From: Cryptomeria japonica
Taxonomy: Eukaryota; Streptophyta; Pinopsida; Cupressales; Cupressaceae
Length of the DNA: 64,000 bases
Assembly: GCF_030272615.1 (NCBI RefSeq)
Contig: NC_081410.1
Span: 187,016,119 to 187,080,118, forward strand
Reading direction: 5' to 3'
Shown here: positions 35,560-47,832 of the stretch, in pieces
Position numbering within the stretch: the first letter of the stretch is position 1
Layout of the letters: each line of letters opens with the position of its first letter
Notes under the pieces: model-generated
What the model saw: only the letters and a program-made list of their open reading frames with translations
Told to the model about the DNA's origin: nothing
The model's database searches: none
Program-made: the position numbers and the translations under genes

Positions 35560-38500
35560 AGGCGACATTTCTTGCTCCCGACTCTATGAATTCTTAGTTC
35601 TGCATGAAAGGTGAGCTCAAGTTCTTCCTCTTCTCTCATTGATTTTCATAAATTGAAAGTGTTATTTGATACTTTAGTTGGTTTAGTCAATTCTTCCTAC
35701 TATGCATTTTCTGATTGTAAAGCTAAAATGAGGCCGAAAGTACCTCAAATAGACTAGAAGTCTTGGTTAGTTAGTTACCTACCTGACATAGCAGATACTT
35801 TTCTGTCGTCAGTAGACTTAGAGGAATTCCATAAAAGAGTATGAAATTCTTCTAGTTCCCCTGTGATGCAGAAAATTTCAGATAGTGGGTTGGTAGAAGC
35901 TGCAACACTTCCTCCAGCTGTGTCATGTCCATAAGTAGTTTTGGAATGTATGAGCAGATATGATCCTATAGAAAGGTGTATAAGAGACGCAGAGGGTAAG
36001 GTTTTTATTGCAATTAGTCAGGAGGTTATTTCCACCATAATGAAAATACTAGAGAAGGAGCAATATGAAGATTGGACGGTATGCAAGTCACAAGGACTTT
36101 TCTCTGAAAAAGAAGTCATGTTATAGGAGTGTCATTGCAAGAAATTGGTTATTAAAATTTGAAAAGGGGGGTTCAAGACTGCCAAGCCCATTAACCTGAG
36201 AGCATCTGATTCAGGAAGTAAGGGACATAGTTATTTTATTACATAGAATGCAGGGAAATCAGATAGCCTTTTATTGGGAGGATTGGATGTATCTCTTTAT
36301 TCAGGTCATTTTTGGCAAAAAGAGATACATAGATTGGGCAGAGTTAATTGCAGAAAGAATGCATGAGGGTTTAAGTTGTTTTGGAAACAAAAATTTCCAT
36401 ATGTCCTCTTACCTCATATATTGTTTAACCTACACCCATCAATGGGTAGGTTTGTATCATGAAACTTGGCAGAATGATATGAGGATATATGAATATCACC
36501 CGCATTTGCAACAACATAGAGTCATTGAAAATTATTACAAGGTTCATAATATTTTCCTTGGCAGGTTAGTATTTGAGTTGAAAGGAGATGTTCATAAGAG
36601 ATTAACTGAGGAAGATATGCAATTTATAGATATATATGGAAACTTCTATATTCAGTTCTCCAGGTTCACTTATTTGAGGGTTGGTGGTTTTGAAGGAGAA
36701 CCCTACAAATTGCTGAGATATGTCTTTGTAGGCAAGTGTTAATTGAAGCTTGTAGGCAACTTTCTCATATAGATAAGAAATATGGGGAAGAACACCAAAC
36801 AGGGGTTTCTTTTCCCATTGAACTGACACATTACACTTGTAATAGTGTTTCAGATGCTTTGAATTTGGAATTAGAGTTCAAAAGGTTCAACTTTTAGTTG
36901 TATTTTCCCCGCACTGAGTTTGATACTAAAAGATTTGCAATGACACACTTTACATTTAGGGAGAATTTTTGACATGTACCTGATCTCGAAGACTTTTGGG
37001 CAGATTGTGTGGATGAGTATGAAGTCCAAAAAAGAGCTCACCTAAGACTCACAGTGCAATAAATTAGGGATTATGGTCTAAAGATAAACACTGCAAATAT
37101 TGTGGATGATGAAAATGATTTTCTTGATCCCCAATTTGTTGATGATAGGCAGTAAGGAGTAATACTAGAGATTGATTGGAAAAAAGATGAGGAAGAATAG
37201 ATTCAAACCAGGAGAATCTTGGTCATTCGAAGAACAGAGCAGTGGCTTAAAAAGTGAAGGCTGAGAAGAAGCTCAAGGAAAGATTCAACCTCACCCACTA
37301 AAGTCTTGGTATCTAATTCTCTTGTCCCATCTTGTGCTGCAGGTTCACAAAAATAGGGAAAAGGAGGACAGAGAATAAAGACAATGCAAGTCAAATAGGA
37401 GACAACTTCTATCAGAGTCACCTGCTCCAGAACAAGGGGCAAAAGACAATCCTTTCCTATTGATACTATGGTGGTTGACCTTGAGATGGATACCACCTCA
37501 ATTGATCCAAACAAAGAACAACAAGACCTAACTGATGAGGGTAATAAACAGTATGAACATGAAGCCTTAAATGAAGTTACTACTATGGTAGTAAGGGATG
37601 GAAAGGAAACTGGAACTGATCCAGATAAGTCTCAAGTTCCTTCTGGACCAATATGGTTAGAAAACATGTTAAGAAACAAGAAGAGAAACATTGTTCCAGC
37701 CTCAATTCCAGTAGAAGACATGGTGAGTAAATGCTTAGGAAAAACTCCTAAAGCGAAGAAGTCAAAAACTATGTCAAAAATTGATTTTGATGCAGATAGT
37801 GGGAAATGGATCGCGGAGATTGTACGTCCATTAATAGATGGAAAGATAGAAAATCCTATAGCTTAGGACTTCGTTGTTGAAAAGATAAACATTGGAACTG
37901 CTTCTCGAGCCACATATGTTCTTCACCTTGAGGCTTCAACTAAGAAGATCATAACCAAGACCTAGAAAGATGATAAAGATAAGAATCAGATGAAAGAGAT
38001 ATTAGGGAGGTTGGCAGAGTCTATTGAGGCAATCAATGATCCGAACCTTCAACCTTTGTCACAGATTCCAATGTCCTTCAATCCTAAGTCCCCTACAAAT
38101 CAGAACACTCTAGAACAAATACAAAAATGCAGGTTGATCACAGAAACTGTGATGGAGTGGTTAGAAAGAATTCAAAAGTCTGGTGCAGAATACTTTGTTA
38201 ATTTAAGTAGAGTATATGATGGGGCGATGCAAGTGATGAAGGAGTTGGAGGTTGAAAACATCAATTGAAAAAATGAGGAAGCTAAATGGGTGTCAAAAGG
38301 TGCACATATGTGAGAAGTGTAGAATTAGGGGGTAATGAAGTTTCTTGCTGGAAAATTTATGCCAGGCTTGGATGATAGTATTTTGTATGTGTGCCAGAGG
38401 AACATTGAGTGGAGAAATTCCCCGATGAGGACTTCGCGAAATTGATAAATCAACTCACAGAATTAGTTACCTCCATGAGAAATGAACTCTTGTGCATTGG

Positions 38501-38826
38501 GATAAAATGTATGAAAGATGATGGAAGAACCCTTGAGATGATTGAGGTTACAACATAATCATTTAAGGGAAAAATCAATTATGTGAAAGAAGCTAAGGGT
38601 TTAGTTCCGGATGACTTAAGTATTATTGCTAATATTGAATCGCTCCTATTTTTATGCATCGGACATCTGGATAGTCACTCCGACAAAGTTGCATAGGTTC
38701 ATAGCGAAAAAGAGGTCTGGAAGCAACAAATGACACACGTGGGATTACCTCATAACACAATCATTCAACACCTTGCCACTGCTCATGCGGATTGGAAGAA
38801 AGAAGCAGTTACCAGAACTGCATAGT
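35560..38826 (+). pseudogene. Long decayed ORF of unknown function, probably retroelement-derived
   Basis: Open segments 35941-36126, 36248-36742, 37468-37866 and 37990-38268, with coding-like sequence between them, appear to be pieces of one ancestral ORF of ~1000 codons now carrying many stops and at least one frame change. One segment has an aromatic-rich core (FHMSSYLIYCLTYTHQWVGL). Later parts are charged and helical, ending in a likely coiled coil (MEWLERIQKSGAEYFVNLSR). I recognise no RT, integrase, gag or protease motif. After the frame, GGGGCGAAAATTGTTGG near 38916-38932 looks like a PPT-LTR boundary, but no partner LTR was found. Confidence 0.5.
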
Positions 38827-41333
38827 AATATTTTTCGTTGATGATAGGTCCTTTTCACTTGTTAGTTGCAGGACAATTTTATTTTTGTTTTAATACTGGT
38901 TTCACTGACTTTGCGGGGCGAAAATTGTTGGCTTTCCGTGTTTCCCATTATAACCATTGGCTAGGTTGTGGCTATATAACTATGTTTTTGAGACTCTAGA
39001 AAGGTCTAAAAAACTATGATTTTTCAAGCAACAAAGAATATCCGTTTATATTTGAATTCCTTGGAACTGGAATGACTGATTTATGAATGAAAATGATTAT
39101 GGTGTGCAGTCTTTGAATCTGTGCATTTAAAGATTGGCGATCTTTCTTAGGAAATATACTATGTGCACGATACCGTTATTCATATTAGTTAATTATATGT
39201 TTTCTAGAATTTATTATTATTATTACTTGTTAGCAGATTCATTGTGGATTGAGTTATGCTAATCCCCCTTGCCCTGTGAGGTGTGAGAGAGTATTGGTTA
39301 GAATCAATACTACTTTGTACTTGCTTTGCTTTGAATTTATGGAATGAACCTGTGGGAGAAATAGAGTTTGTGAGCTCTTATTTAATCTTTAGAATATTCT
39401 CCCCGTTTTATGTTAATGGCATTCCTTTGTGTTGATAGATGAATGCTAAAATCCTTTCTATGTTTTCTAGTTAAAAGCATCTTCATTTCAAAGATTTTCT
39501 GTGTAGAATTCATTGCAAATCATATGATGACCTTCCCTCTAATGCAGAGGATGGATTTTGATTAGTTCATCCAACTACTGGTTTATTTGTGTCCTTTCAT
39601 TAAGGGGTGTACCGAAGTCATATTATTATTTAGAGAAAACAAATATTACAATTTCAAGAAAGGGACAAATCTGTTAACCAACACATTGTAATATTATATT
39701 GTTATTATTTAAAATATTGGCAAAAGATATTTAAAAAGGTATAATGTTGGTGATGATTATGGTGCCATGGTTATGCAGACATACTTTTCATATTAGCACG
39801 ACATCATCATGATTATGGGTATTTGGTGGTGATTTCAATTGGTGTTAGGAGGTTGTCTATTATCACCTAGATTATTAGTTAGTTCTTTGATCATGGTACT
39901 TGAGTGTGGACACATGGAAAATCAAATTAGATGTTGGTTTATTGTTTGAGTCATTTGGTCTACAAGATTATTGTTTTTGATATTTGAGTTTGCAACATAC
40001 TAATGTGATGATTAGTTTGCATCTTTTAGTGGTTGACCTATGTTATGCAAATGTATGGGTTGATCACCTGTTTAGCTACAGTGGGATGAATCGGTTGTGG
40101 ATTGTTTGTCCAAGTTTGGTTCATTGTGGTGCATACTTTGTTAGTTAGCCTTGTTTTTGTTCCTTTGTACATTGGTATGCTTGTTTTGAGATGAGAGGAT
40201 GGATGATGTTTATATTACCTAGATAGTTGATGTTGGGACTTGTAGCATGTGGTTTATCACAATGTCATCATATCTTGGTTATTCATTGGTTACACTTTTT
40301 AGTGAGATATTTTGACAATGATGAGTTAGCGATGCATGACTGATTCCTTATTGGTGGTTTGTTAGTGGTTGTATGCATTTTCTTGTCTTGGAGATCATGG
40401 TTACACTCAAAATTATTGAATTTTTAATTGTATGTGTGTAGACCTAGATGATCTTCATTTAGGAGATGGTTGTCATGATATCATGTGTGACTAGGTATCA
40501 TGATTCAATGGGAGTTGTTGTCAGTGATGTGGATTCACCATTAGATGGTGTATGATCTTCTTAGTGTGCAAATGTTTGGAGGAGTTCTTAGATCATGTTG
40601 TTGCAAAAGGTTCTTTCATATTTTCAGGTACACTAGTAGGAGATGGTTATCTTCACGTGATTGGAGATGTTTGGTTTAGATTATGTTTATTATCATGTCA
40701 CAATTTATTGGAGATGTTTGGTTTAGAGTATGGTTATCTTCATGTGATTGGAGATGTTTGGTTTAGAGTATGTTAATTATTATGTCACAGTTTATTCTTG
40801 ATTATCAGTTTAGAGTTTGGCATGACATTTCTTTTGAGACCATGAATTGTTCACTTAGAGTATGTGATCTCCTAAGAGGAGATGCTTAGATCATGTTGTA
40901 ATGTTTGTGAACCTAATTCGTAGGTTGTTTGTGAGATTAATTTTGATGGTTCTCTTTGTATTGAGTTTATAATCATTTTATTAATTACTTCATAATAGTG
41001 CTATGTTGCATTTGGAATTTGGCATGGATTGATTGATTACAAGTTGTAAAGGATCTCCATATTATTAAAATATTAAATTACATAATTACAAAAAATATTC
41101 ACATAATTACACATAATTAAGTAAAACAATTTATCAATTAATCCAATATGCTCAATATAAAAAAGTAGTTACATAAAGTTATAACTTGAGAACATTGTTT
41201 AATACAACTCAACACAATATATGAATTACATGACTCAAAAATTTGCAATTCATAAGAAAATTACTTATGGTTACAAAATAACTCAAAGTCAAATACAATG
41301 AATTATATAATACAAAGTTGAATATCATCTTGA
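38827..41333. other. Intergenic, T/G-rich, no supported gene
   Basis: A TATA-like CTATATAAC near 38971 follows the candidate LTR start at ~38928. A diverged direct repeat of ~90 bp (GGTTATCTTCAYGTGATTGG...) lies at about 40640-40790. Nothing else is supported. Confidence 0.35.
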
Positions 41334-42715
41334 CAGGGACTCCCAGCATCTATCTCCCACACTTACATCATGGGCAAGAATGCTACTGGAGTGCTTTACC
41401 ATCCAACCACGAAGCATTTATGCTTCCCTAGAGTTCTTCAAGACATGAAGAACTGCCGAGCCTGCATGAAGAAATCTAGAAACTCAAAACAAACAGGCGA
41501 TGGAATTTGGTGCAGTTTAATGTATCTACAATCTATGATGCTATTGTATCGATAATAAGATATGGAAGATAGTGAAAATATAATGATTCACTTAGCAAGC
41601 ATATACTAAGAAATCAGTAGAACTTTGGCCAAAGATCTTTTAGTCGACTACTGACCAATGAGTTAAAGAAGAGACTTAGACCTCTCTAGAAACTCACCCT
41701 TCTCTTTTGATCCATATCTGGACACAAAATAATATAGTCCACTACCACAACAATGCACATACAAGATCATAAGTCACACAATCGAAAACTCGCAACATTT
41801 ACATGAGAATGCATGTCATACAAGTTATTACAAGAACAATCAAGACCTTACAAGTGCATATTTAAGCATATGAGTATCGAGCCATGCAATATCCAAATAT
41901 CAATTGCTCACAAAATACAAGACAACTATATACACAATAAAGCTTACACATCTAACACAAAGTCATATATAAGTATAGAGTAAACAACGGTACAAAAATT
42001 CTCATGGAAGCACCCAAGTTCCTATGACACATGTACAAGATCATTCATTTACATATAATTCTATTCACGTTTAATTATCTACTTAAGATTATTGATAAGA
42101 AACTTCAATGACAATACAAGAAAAGATATCCCTATCACCAAGTCAGGACTCATTAAAATCATATCAACTTGATATCATAAAAGATAATTGGTAATTAGCA
42201 CCTTATGAAATACATCCAAATACTTCGATAAACATCTTTACGCAAAATTTAAAATAATCTTGAAAAATAAAACACTTCTTAAATTAATTCCCTAGAGTGA
42301 GAGGGGACACTTAGCTTTCTATGTAAGAGTTTTCTTGATTAAGATAATGCATTTCACATTATTGATTTTAATTCTCTCAACACCCAAGCACCTTTACTCC
42401 AAGAAGATTCTAATAAAATATCAACTCTCTAATCTCCCAAGGAATATCATCCTTATTTCTAATATCATTTCAATGACTAACAACTTAATACACGAATGCT
42501 CTTCTATATAAATAGTCTTAATTTATAGCTATTAATATAAGAAATCACAATTCACTAATCATTATTAATATCACTATATATAAAATAAAATATAAAAACT
42601 AAAAGTAGCCTTTTGTTTTAAACTAAAGTTTAACTTTATTTAAAGACTAAATTATCATGAGTTTTCTTTAAAAGTTCTTTTAATAACAAGAGTTGTGATA
42701 TAGTAGGAGTCCCTG
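41334..42715. mobile_element. Candidate non-autonomous hAT-like element
   Basis: The interval is bounded by a perfect 10-bp inverted repeat, CAGGGACTCC at 41334-41343 and GGAGTCCCTG at 42706-42715. hAT transposons often start CAGGG and make 8-bp duplications. The flanking octamers CATCTTGA and CCTTTTGC agree at only 5 of 8 positions. No transposase frame is present. The assignment is weak. Confidence 0.28.
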
Positions 42716-43752
42716 CCTTTTGCCAAAAATAGAAGATTTGTTCTATGTTGATGTGTCGTATCTTTATGCAGTATCTAGCAGATTTATTCTATGTTGGTAT
42801 ATCATATCTGATGCTAAAAGCATGCCAAACAATTGAGTTGATTTATTCAACAAATATAATTTTTCGTTTAATTTTTTTAGTAGAAATAGATTTGGACAAA
42901 GATTTTTTTTCTCATCAATTTTGCTAGGCATATTGATAGCATACCATTGAGAGCATGTCAAATTTATCTTTTTTCTAATGGGGTGGAATATATAAGGAGT
43001 TTATTAGTGGTTCTTGTTTTGGATTGATCAAAGAGATGAAATAAGTACATCATAAATACTTAAGCAACATACAATAGCATATCAATACTCCTTTTGAAAA
43101 AATGAAGTAGATCTAAGGTAAAAGGAATCGTTATAGTTTGCAACAACAAAACAAAACCTCTATACACAAGCATTACATTAAAGAGGACACACTAAGAGGA
43201 CTTCTAAATTTCATAAAGAACAATTCATATACATTAATTTTTGGTTAGGATATACATATATAAATTTTTGGCACTAGATCACTGTCATTCCAAACATCTT
43301 GATATGTCCATTTGCATGTAGATTCTAAATTCAAATAATAGCTATTGTTCTTGTCATTGATGTCACCTCTCGAGTATTTTGAGCACAATTTTTCATTTTC
43401 ATAGAGCCTATAGATGTTTCATCTATCAATTAAAATAACATTGTATTTATTCAAAGAGCACTTGTCTTGAAATATCATTGTAGATCAATTTTGTAGTAAA
43501 CTTTTGCACGCCATGAAATTTAGGTCTCTATAATAGCATGCCTCCTTTATATTTCATAATATAGAGTTTGTGATGAGCTTCAATGTTTGATCATCAATAT
43601 TCTTCTAAGTCCACTCCAAATTTAAGGGGAGATTTTGGACATTTTTCCTTAGATTGATAACCTAGTCCAAGAGGGCTACAACAATAACAATATTTACTAA
43701 AGATTCAATAGATATCATCTCTACTTGCAAAAAAAAGTATTAATATTAGTAC
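42716..43752. other. Intergenic flank of element B
   Basis: No gene is recognised on either strand. The last five bases, AGTAC (43748-43752), are the left target duplication of element B. The same flank continues after 58153. Confidence 0.4.
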
Positions 43753-44527
43753 TGTAGACACCTAAAATTGTCATGTCTAATTAAATAAATATCTTTATTT
43801 ATTTAATTATTTAAGCCTAATTCTTCTATTAATTAAATAAATCTTTATTTATTTAATTAATTCATTTATCCTCTTCTAGCCTTATTTCTCATTTAAATAA
43901 ATACATTTATTTATTTAAATTCCCATTTTCCTAATTTAAATAAATATCTTATTTATTTAATTGATCCCATTTCCTCTATTAATTAAATAAATCTTTATTT
44001 ATTTAATTATTTCATTAGCCTTTTCTACCTATGACACATGTCATTCATCTCTTAATTCATACACTACCTACCCTCTCATTATTTTCTTATTTCCTCTACC
44101 TACCCTCTAATCATAGCCGACCATTTATCTTTTACACCTCTCAATCTTATCCCTCCATTTCTTATAGTGTCTTCTATATAAGGAGATGCTTCCTTCATTA
44201 TCAAACCCTCAATTACGCACTCGACTACACTATGCCTTTGCACTTTCATATGCGATCCTACTTACAACCACATTTTCATTCTTTGTTAAGCTCTTGTGCA
44301 CACATAAAATCTGAGAGCAAATATATCAAGCAAGATCAATGGAGATAGGAAGAATGGAGATCAAAACCCTATTGAACATGTGATGGTATAATCTTTGTGA
44401 TTTTATTTGTTTTGCATTGTCTTAGGTAATCTTCATATGTTATGGTGGATCTTTGTTGTTGTTAGGCTAGGGTTTTGTGGTTGAATCTATTTAGTCTTTC
44501 AACATGTATCCATTTTCACCATATACA
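43753..44527 (+). repeat. 5' LTR of element B
   Basis: A 775-bp LTR, TGTAGACACC...CATATACA. Its first ~250 bp hold several AT palindromes of the TTAAATAAAT/ATTTATTTAA type. TATA box TATATAA at 44175-44181, within TCTTCTATATAAGG. An open reading stretch across 44031-44348 is repeated in the 3' LTR only because the LTRs are alike; it is not a gene. Confidence 0.96.
44175..44181 (+). promoter_or_regulatory. TATA box of the B 5' LTR (sense promoter)
   Basis: TATATAA followed ~30 bp later by a likely transcription start. The same sequence is at 57792-57798 in the 3' LTR. Confidence 0.75.
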
Positions 44528-44530
44528 TTT

Positions 44531-44550
44531 TGGCACGCCCAGTGGGACTC
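44531..44550 (+). other. Primer-binding site of element B
   Basis: TGGCACGCCCAGTGGGACTC lies three bases after the LTR. It resembles primer sites of Tat-lineage gypsy elements, reported to pair with an arginine tRNA; the tRNA assignment is from general knowledge. Confidence 0.8.
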
Positions 44551-46773
44551 TTGTCCCTTTTGCCTTTAACATCTTTTGTTGCAGATTTTGTGTTTTGAAG
44601 TTGCAGATCTGACATTTTCGACAATATTTTGATATTTTCGCGTCTGCATGCTTTCAAATCGCATTTTTGATTTTCTACTGTGTCTGTGACATCTGGAATC
44701 ACGTTTGTGTCTTCGACAGTTTTTTTTTTTGCAGATTCCAGAAATCGCGTTTGTGTTTCCTAGTCACATCTGTGAAGTCTTCAGGCATGTCTACGTCCAG
44801 GAGCCACGTCTGTGTTCTGGAACCGCGTCTGTGTTGGATCAAAGCATGTTTGCGAAGTTATACAGTGTTTGTGTTTCTGATAACCATGTCTATGTGAAGT
44901 TGTTACATTTTGGGTTTCTTTGATTTGGTTTTTTTGTCATTCGGATTTTCAAATCTGGTTTATTTTGAGCTAACATCTTTAGATCTAGCTAACGAAATTG
45001 GTGCATCTTGTCTTGAAAGCAAAATCATTTTGTTGAAGGCCCCTATTTTCACAAAGTCTTTTGGATTTAAAATTTACCTAACTTGTGTGCTTGCAAGAAG
45101 GGGTGATCATTTGAAACAATCCAAACTACTAATAGATCTTTGTTGCAGGACCTTGGCAAGGGTTTTTGATCTTTATTGTGTGCTTTATTTTTATAGACTA
45201 GCAAACACTTCAATTGGTATACTAAAATTGAATCATTATCTTTTGTGTCTTGAGCAATAGGCTCTTTTTGTTTAATCTTTAGAGGGCCTATCTCCCCGTG
45301 TGGTCATTAGGACTACTAGTGAGGAGAGAATGACCCAAGTGGTAGCAAGGAAAAGCCATCTTCTTCCAAACCACTATAAACAATTGTATTCATGGTGAAA
45401 ACTATGGATAACGTGTGCTAATTAGTTCATACCGACACTATGTCTCCCCATAAACCCATTTGATCAAATTTATTTGTTCATTTGTAGGGCGTAACCCCTA
45501 CCGGCTAAGAGCCTTCTGTATTTACAGAGCTGAAAGTGTCGCATGTATGGCCATACGAGCGGATGCCCTTACTAGTACCTTTTTGTTTTAGAAGCCAAAA
45601 TCCTTCTAGTTGTTGGGGCAAGAGGTTGAACCTCTAGTAGCGGCCCACACCTATACGGTTCTTAGTAGATATACAAAGTTTGCCATGAGGATTTTTCATG
45701 GGGACTGATGCTTGGCTGCCCCGAGAAGTGAGTGCCGAAGGTGGAGCCAGTGGGGTCAAGCATCTAAGTATCCGCTCTGAATAGCGTAGCCTCGAGGGAA
45801 ACTCCATGTGGGATCAACAACTATTGTCATGGCCAGCCATAAGAATTGTGCTTGACTTATTTTGAACATTCAAACATTCAAGACCAAACATCAAAACATT
45901 GTGTCTTTTGACTCTTCAAGTGTATGCCAAACATTTTTACATCAAACAACACACTTTTTTGAGTCATTTTTTAGTCTAAACACTTGCAAACATTGAGTCT
46001 TCATCAATACTATGTCCTCTTGTCATGAAAAATAGTCAAACATTCAGATTTGGTCACAACAAGCAACTTTACAAATTGGAAAAATTGCACAAAGTTTGCA
46101 GAAATGCGTCTATGTCTAACAAAATAGCGTCTGTGTCGTCTAACCGCATCTGTGAAGGGCAGAAACGCGTTTGTGTCTTTTGAGCAACTTTGCATTTTCA
46201 ACATCTCAGAAACACGTCTGTGTCTGACAAAATAGCATCTGTTTCATCTAAGAGCGTTTGTGAAGTATACAGGCACGTCTGTGTTCAGGATTGAAAACTT
46301 TCATAATTCAGCAAACAAGAACATTCAATTTCAGATTTATTAAGCTTCCTAGGTTATCTCTCTGGGTTTTCATCTAGCATTCAACCTACCTTTGGGTCTC
46401 ACAAAGTCCATCATTGCTTTACACCTTACATTACATTCACATTTGTCTAAACTTGAGTCAAAAGGTTACTTTCTTGTCCTCATCATACTTTGTCAACATA
46501 CTACATACAACAACATTTTGCTCAGTGGTCTGTCATCAAGGTCTATCACCTTTGGGTCTCATTTGGTCTTACTTAGAGTCAAGGTCAACTTACCTCATCA
46601 AGAGAAACTATCATCTCTTTGGAAGTCACACCTACTCTACTATATACATACTTGGTTTTACACTTTGGACATTGCAAGTACACTTCAGATTCATTTACAT
46701 TCCATCCAACTCTTAGTCTTTCATATCTTTCCATCTTCATCTAGTTTCACACATCTTGGTTAATACCTAGTTC
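44551..46773 (+). other. Long sense leader of element B with GCGTCTGTG-type repeats
   Basis: This 2.2-kb leader precedes gag. Two clusters hold variants of RYGYRTCTGTG: about 11 copies at 44636-44895 and about 8 at 46088-46286, usually 20-30 bp apart. Between them, 45270-45840 is a GC-richer block that looks structured and contains no ORF. The same motif in opposite orientation lies upstream of the antisense gene (56641-56860). Small ORFs in this leader have no recognisable product. Confidence 0.75.
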
Positions 46774-47832
46774 ATGGTTGAAACTCGTTCCCAAAAATCT
46801 AGGAGAGAAGCTAAAGAGGCTCAAAAGTCCACAAACATGAGTGTCTATGAGTATGACAATGACATCTTTTTCAATTCTGATCATAACACATTACCTGACA
46901 TGGATGCTTATAGAAACATTCCTAATGTTGAGAACATGGACACTACAAACAACAATGATACACACAATGACAATATGGACAACATTTTAGTACATTCAGA
47001 AGAAGTGGAAGACACCATTATGAATCCCCATTTCAATCGATTGGTTGAGGAAATAATGAGGAGAGATAGACAATACTTCTTACAAGTGATGGCACAAAGT
47101 GGAGCCAAGATCCCTCATGATTTTGACATGTCTCAAATAATGGAAAATCGACCTTTGCAACAACCTCACCTCAACATGGATCAAAGGAGGCCTAATAGTG
47201 GAGGCAATAAAGGACCACATCTTGTGCATGAATCACCATCATCTTCATTTCAAAAACTAGAGGTCCCATACACACATGGTCAAGCATATGATACTCACCT
47301 TCACAAACCATTATGGAAGTCTTATGCAGAAAAATATACTCAATCACATACCAAGGCTAAGGATCAGCCACCAAACCAATTGGATATCCAAAGGCATGTT
47401 CAAAATTTGGACACAAGGAAACCCTATGTCAAATTTGGGGGCAACACACTAGAACAAACTTATGACATGCCTATAGAGTATGGTATACATGGACAAAGCA
47501 GATATTCCATTCCTCATCATGAATCTATACCAAGTGGTCCTTATACGCAACATCGCTATAGACCTCCTCCATATGAACATATGTTTGATCAATATCATCC
47601 ATATATGCAACATGCTCCTCCTCCACCCGGTGGTTCAGGCATGGGGTATGGTCCAAGAAGTCGGTCTCCACCTAAGAACAATTTGGAACAACAATTTAAG
47701 GACTTACAAAAGAAAATGGAGGACATAAATACACCAAAGCCAACATACACAATGAGAGACATATGCCCTTATCCATTTGACAAGAGCATTCCAATGCCTC
47801 CTTTTCCTACACACTTAATGGAGTTGAAATAA
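46774..47832 (+). pseudogene. Truncated gag of element B (N-terminal 352 residues)
   Basis: The frame starts at ATG 46774 (MVETRSQKSRREAKEAQ), the first long sense ORF after the leader. It is acidic, then Pro/Tyr/His-rich, with a coiled-coil-like LEQQFKDLQKKMEDI near the end. It stops at TAA 47830-47832, in the place where the conserved gag domain normally begins (after FPTH). Sequence just beyond is in another frame and belongs to the region after protease. An internal deletion has therefore removed the gag core, zinc knuckle and protease. Confidence 0.85.

Noticed and set aside
44031-44348. 105-aa ORF in the B 5' LTR, repeated at 57648-57965
   Set aside because: Lies across the LTR promoter; the repeat is explained by LTR identity, and the composition is low-complexity Ser/Tyr/His from TC-rich DNA.
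46392-46763. Plus ORFs of 123 and 100 aa just before gag in B
   Set aside because: Lie in the leader, in frames unrelated to gag, with no domain; possible upstream ORFs but nothing shows use.
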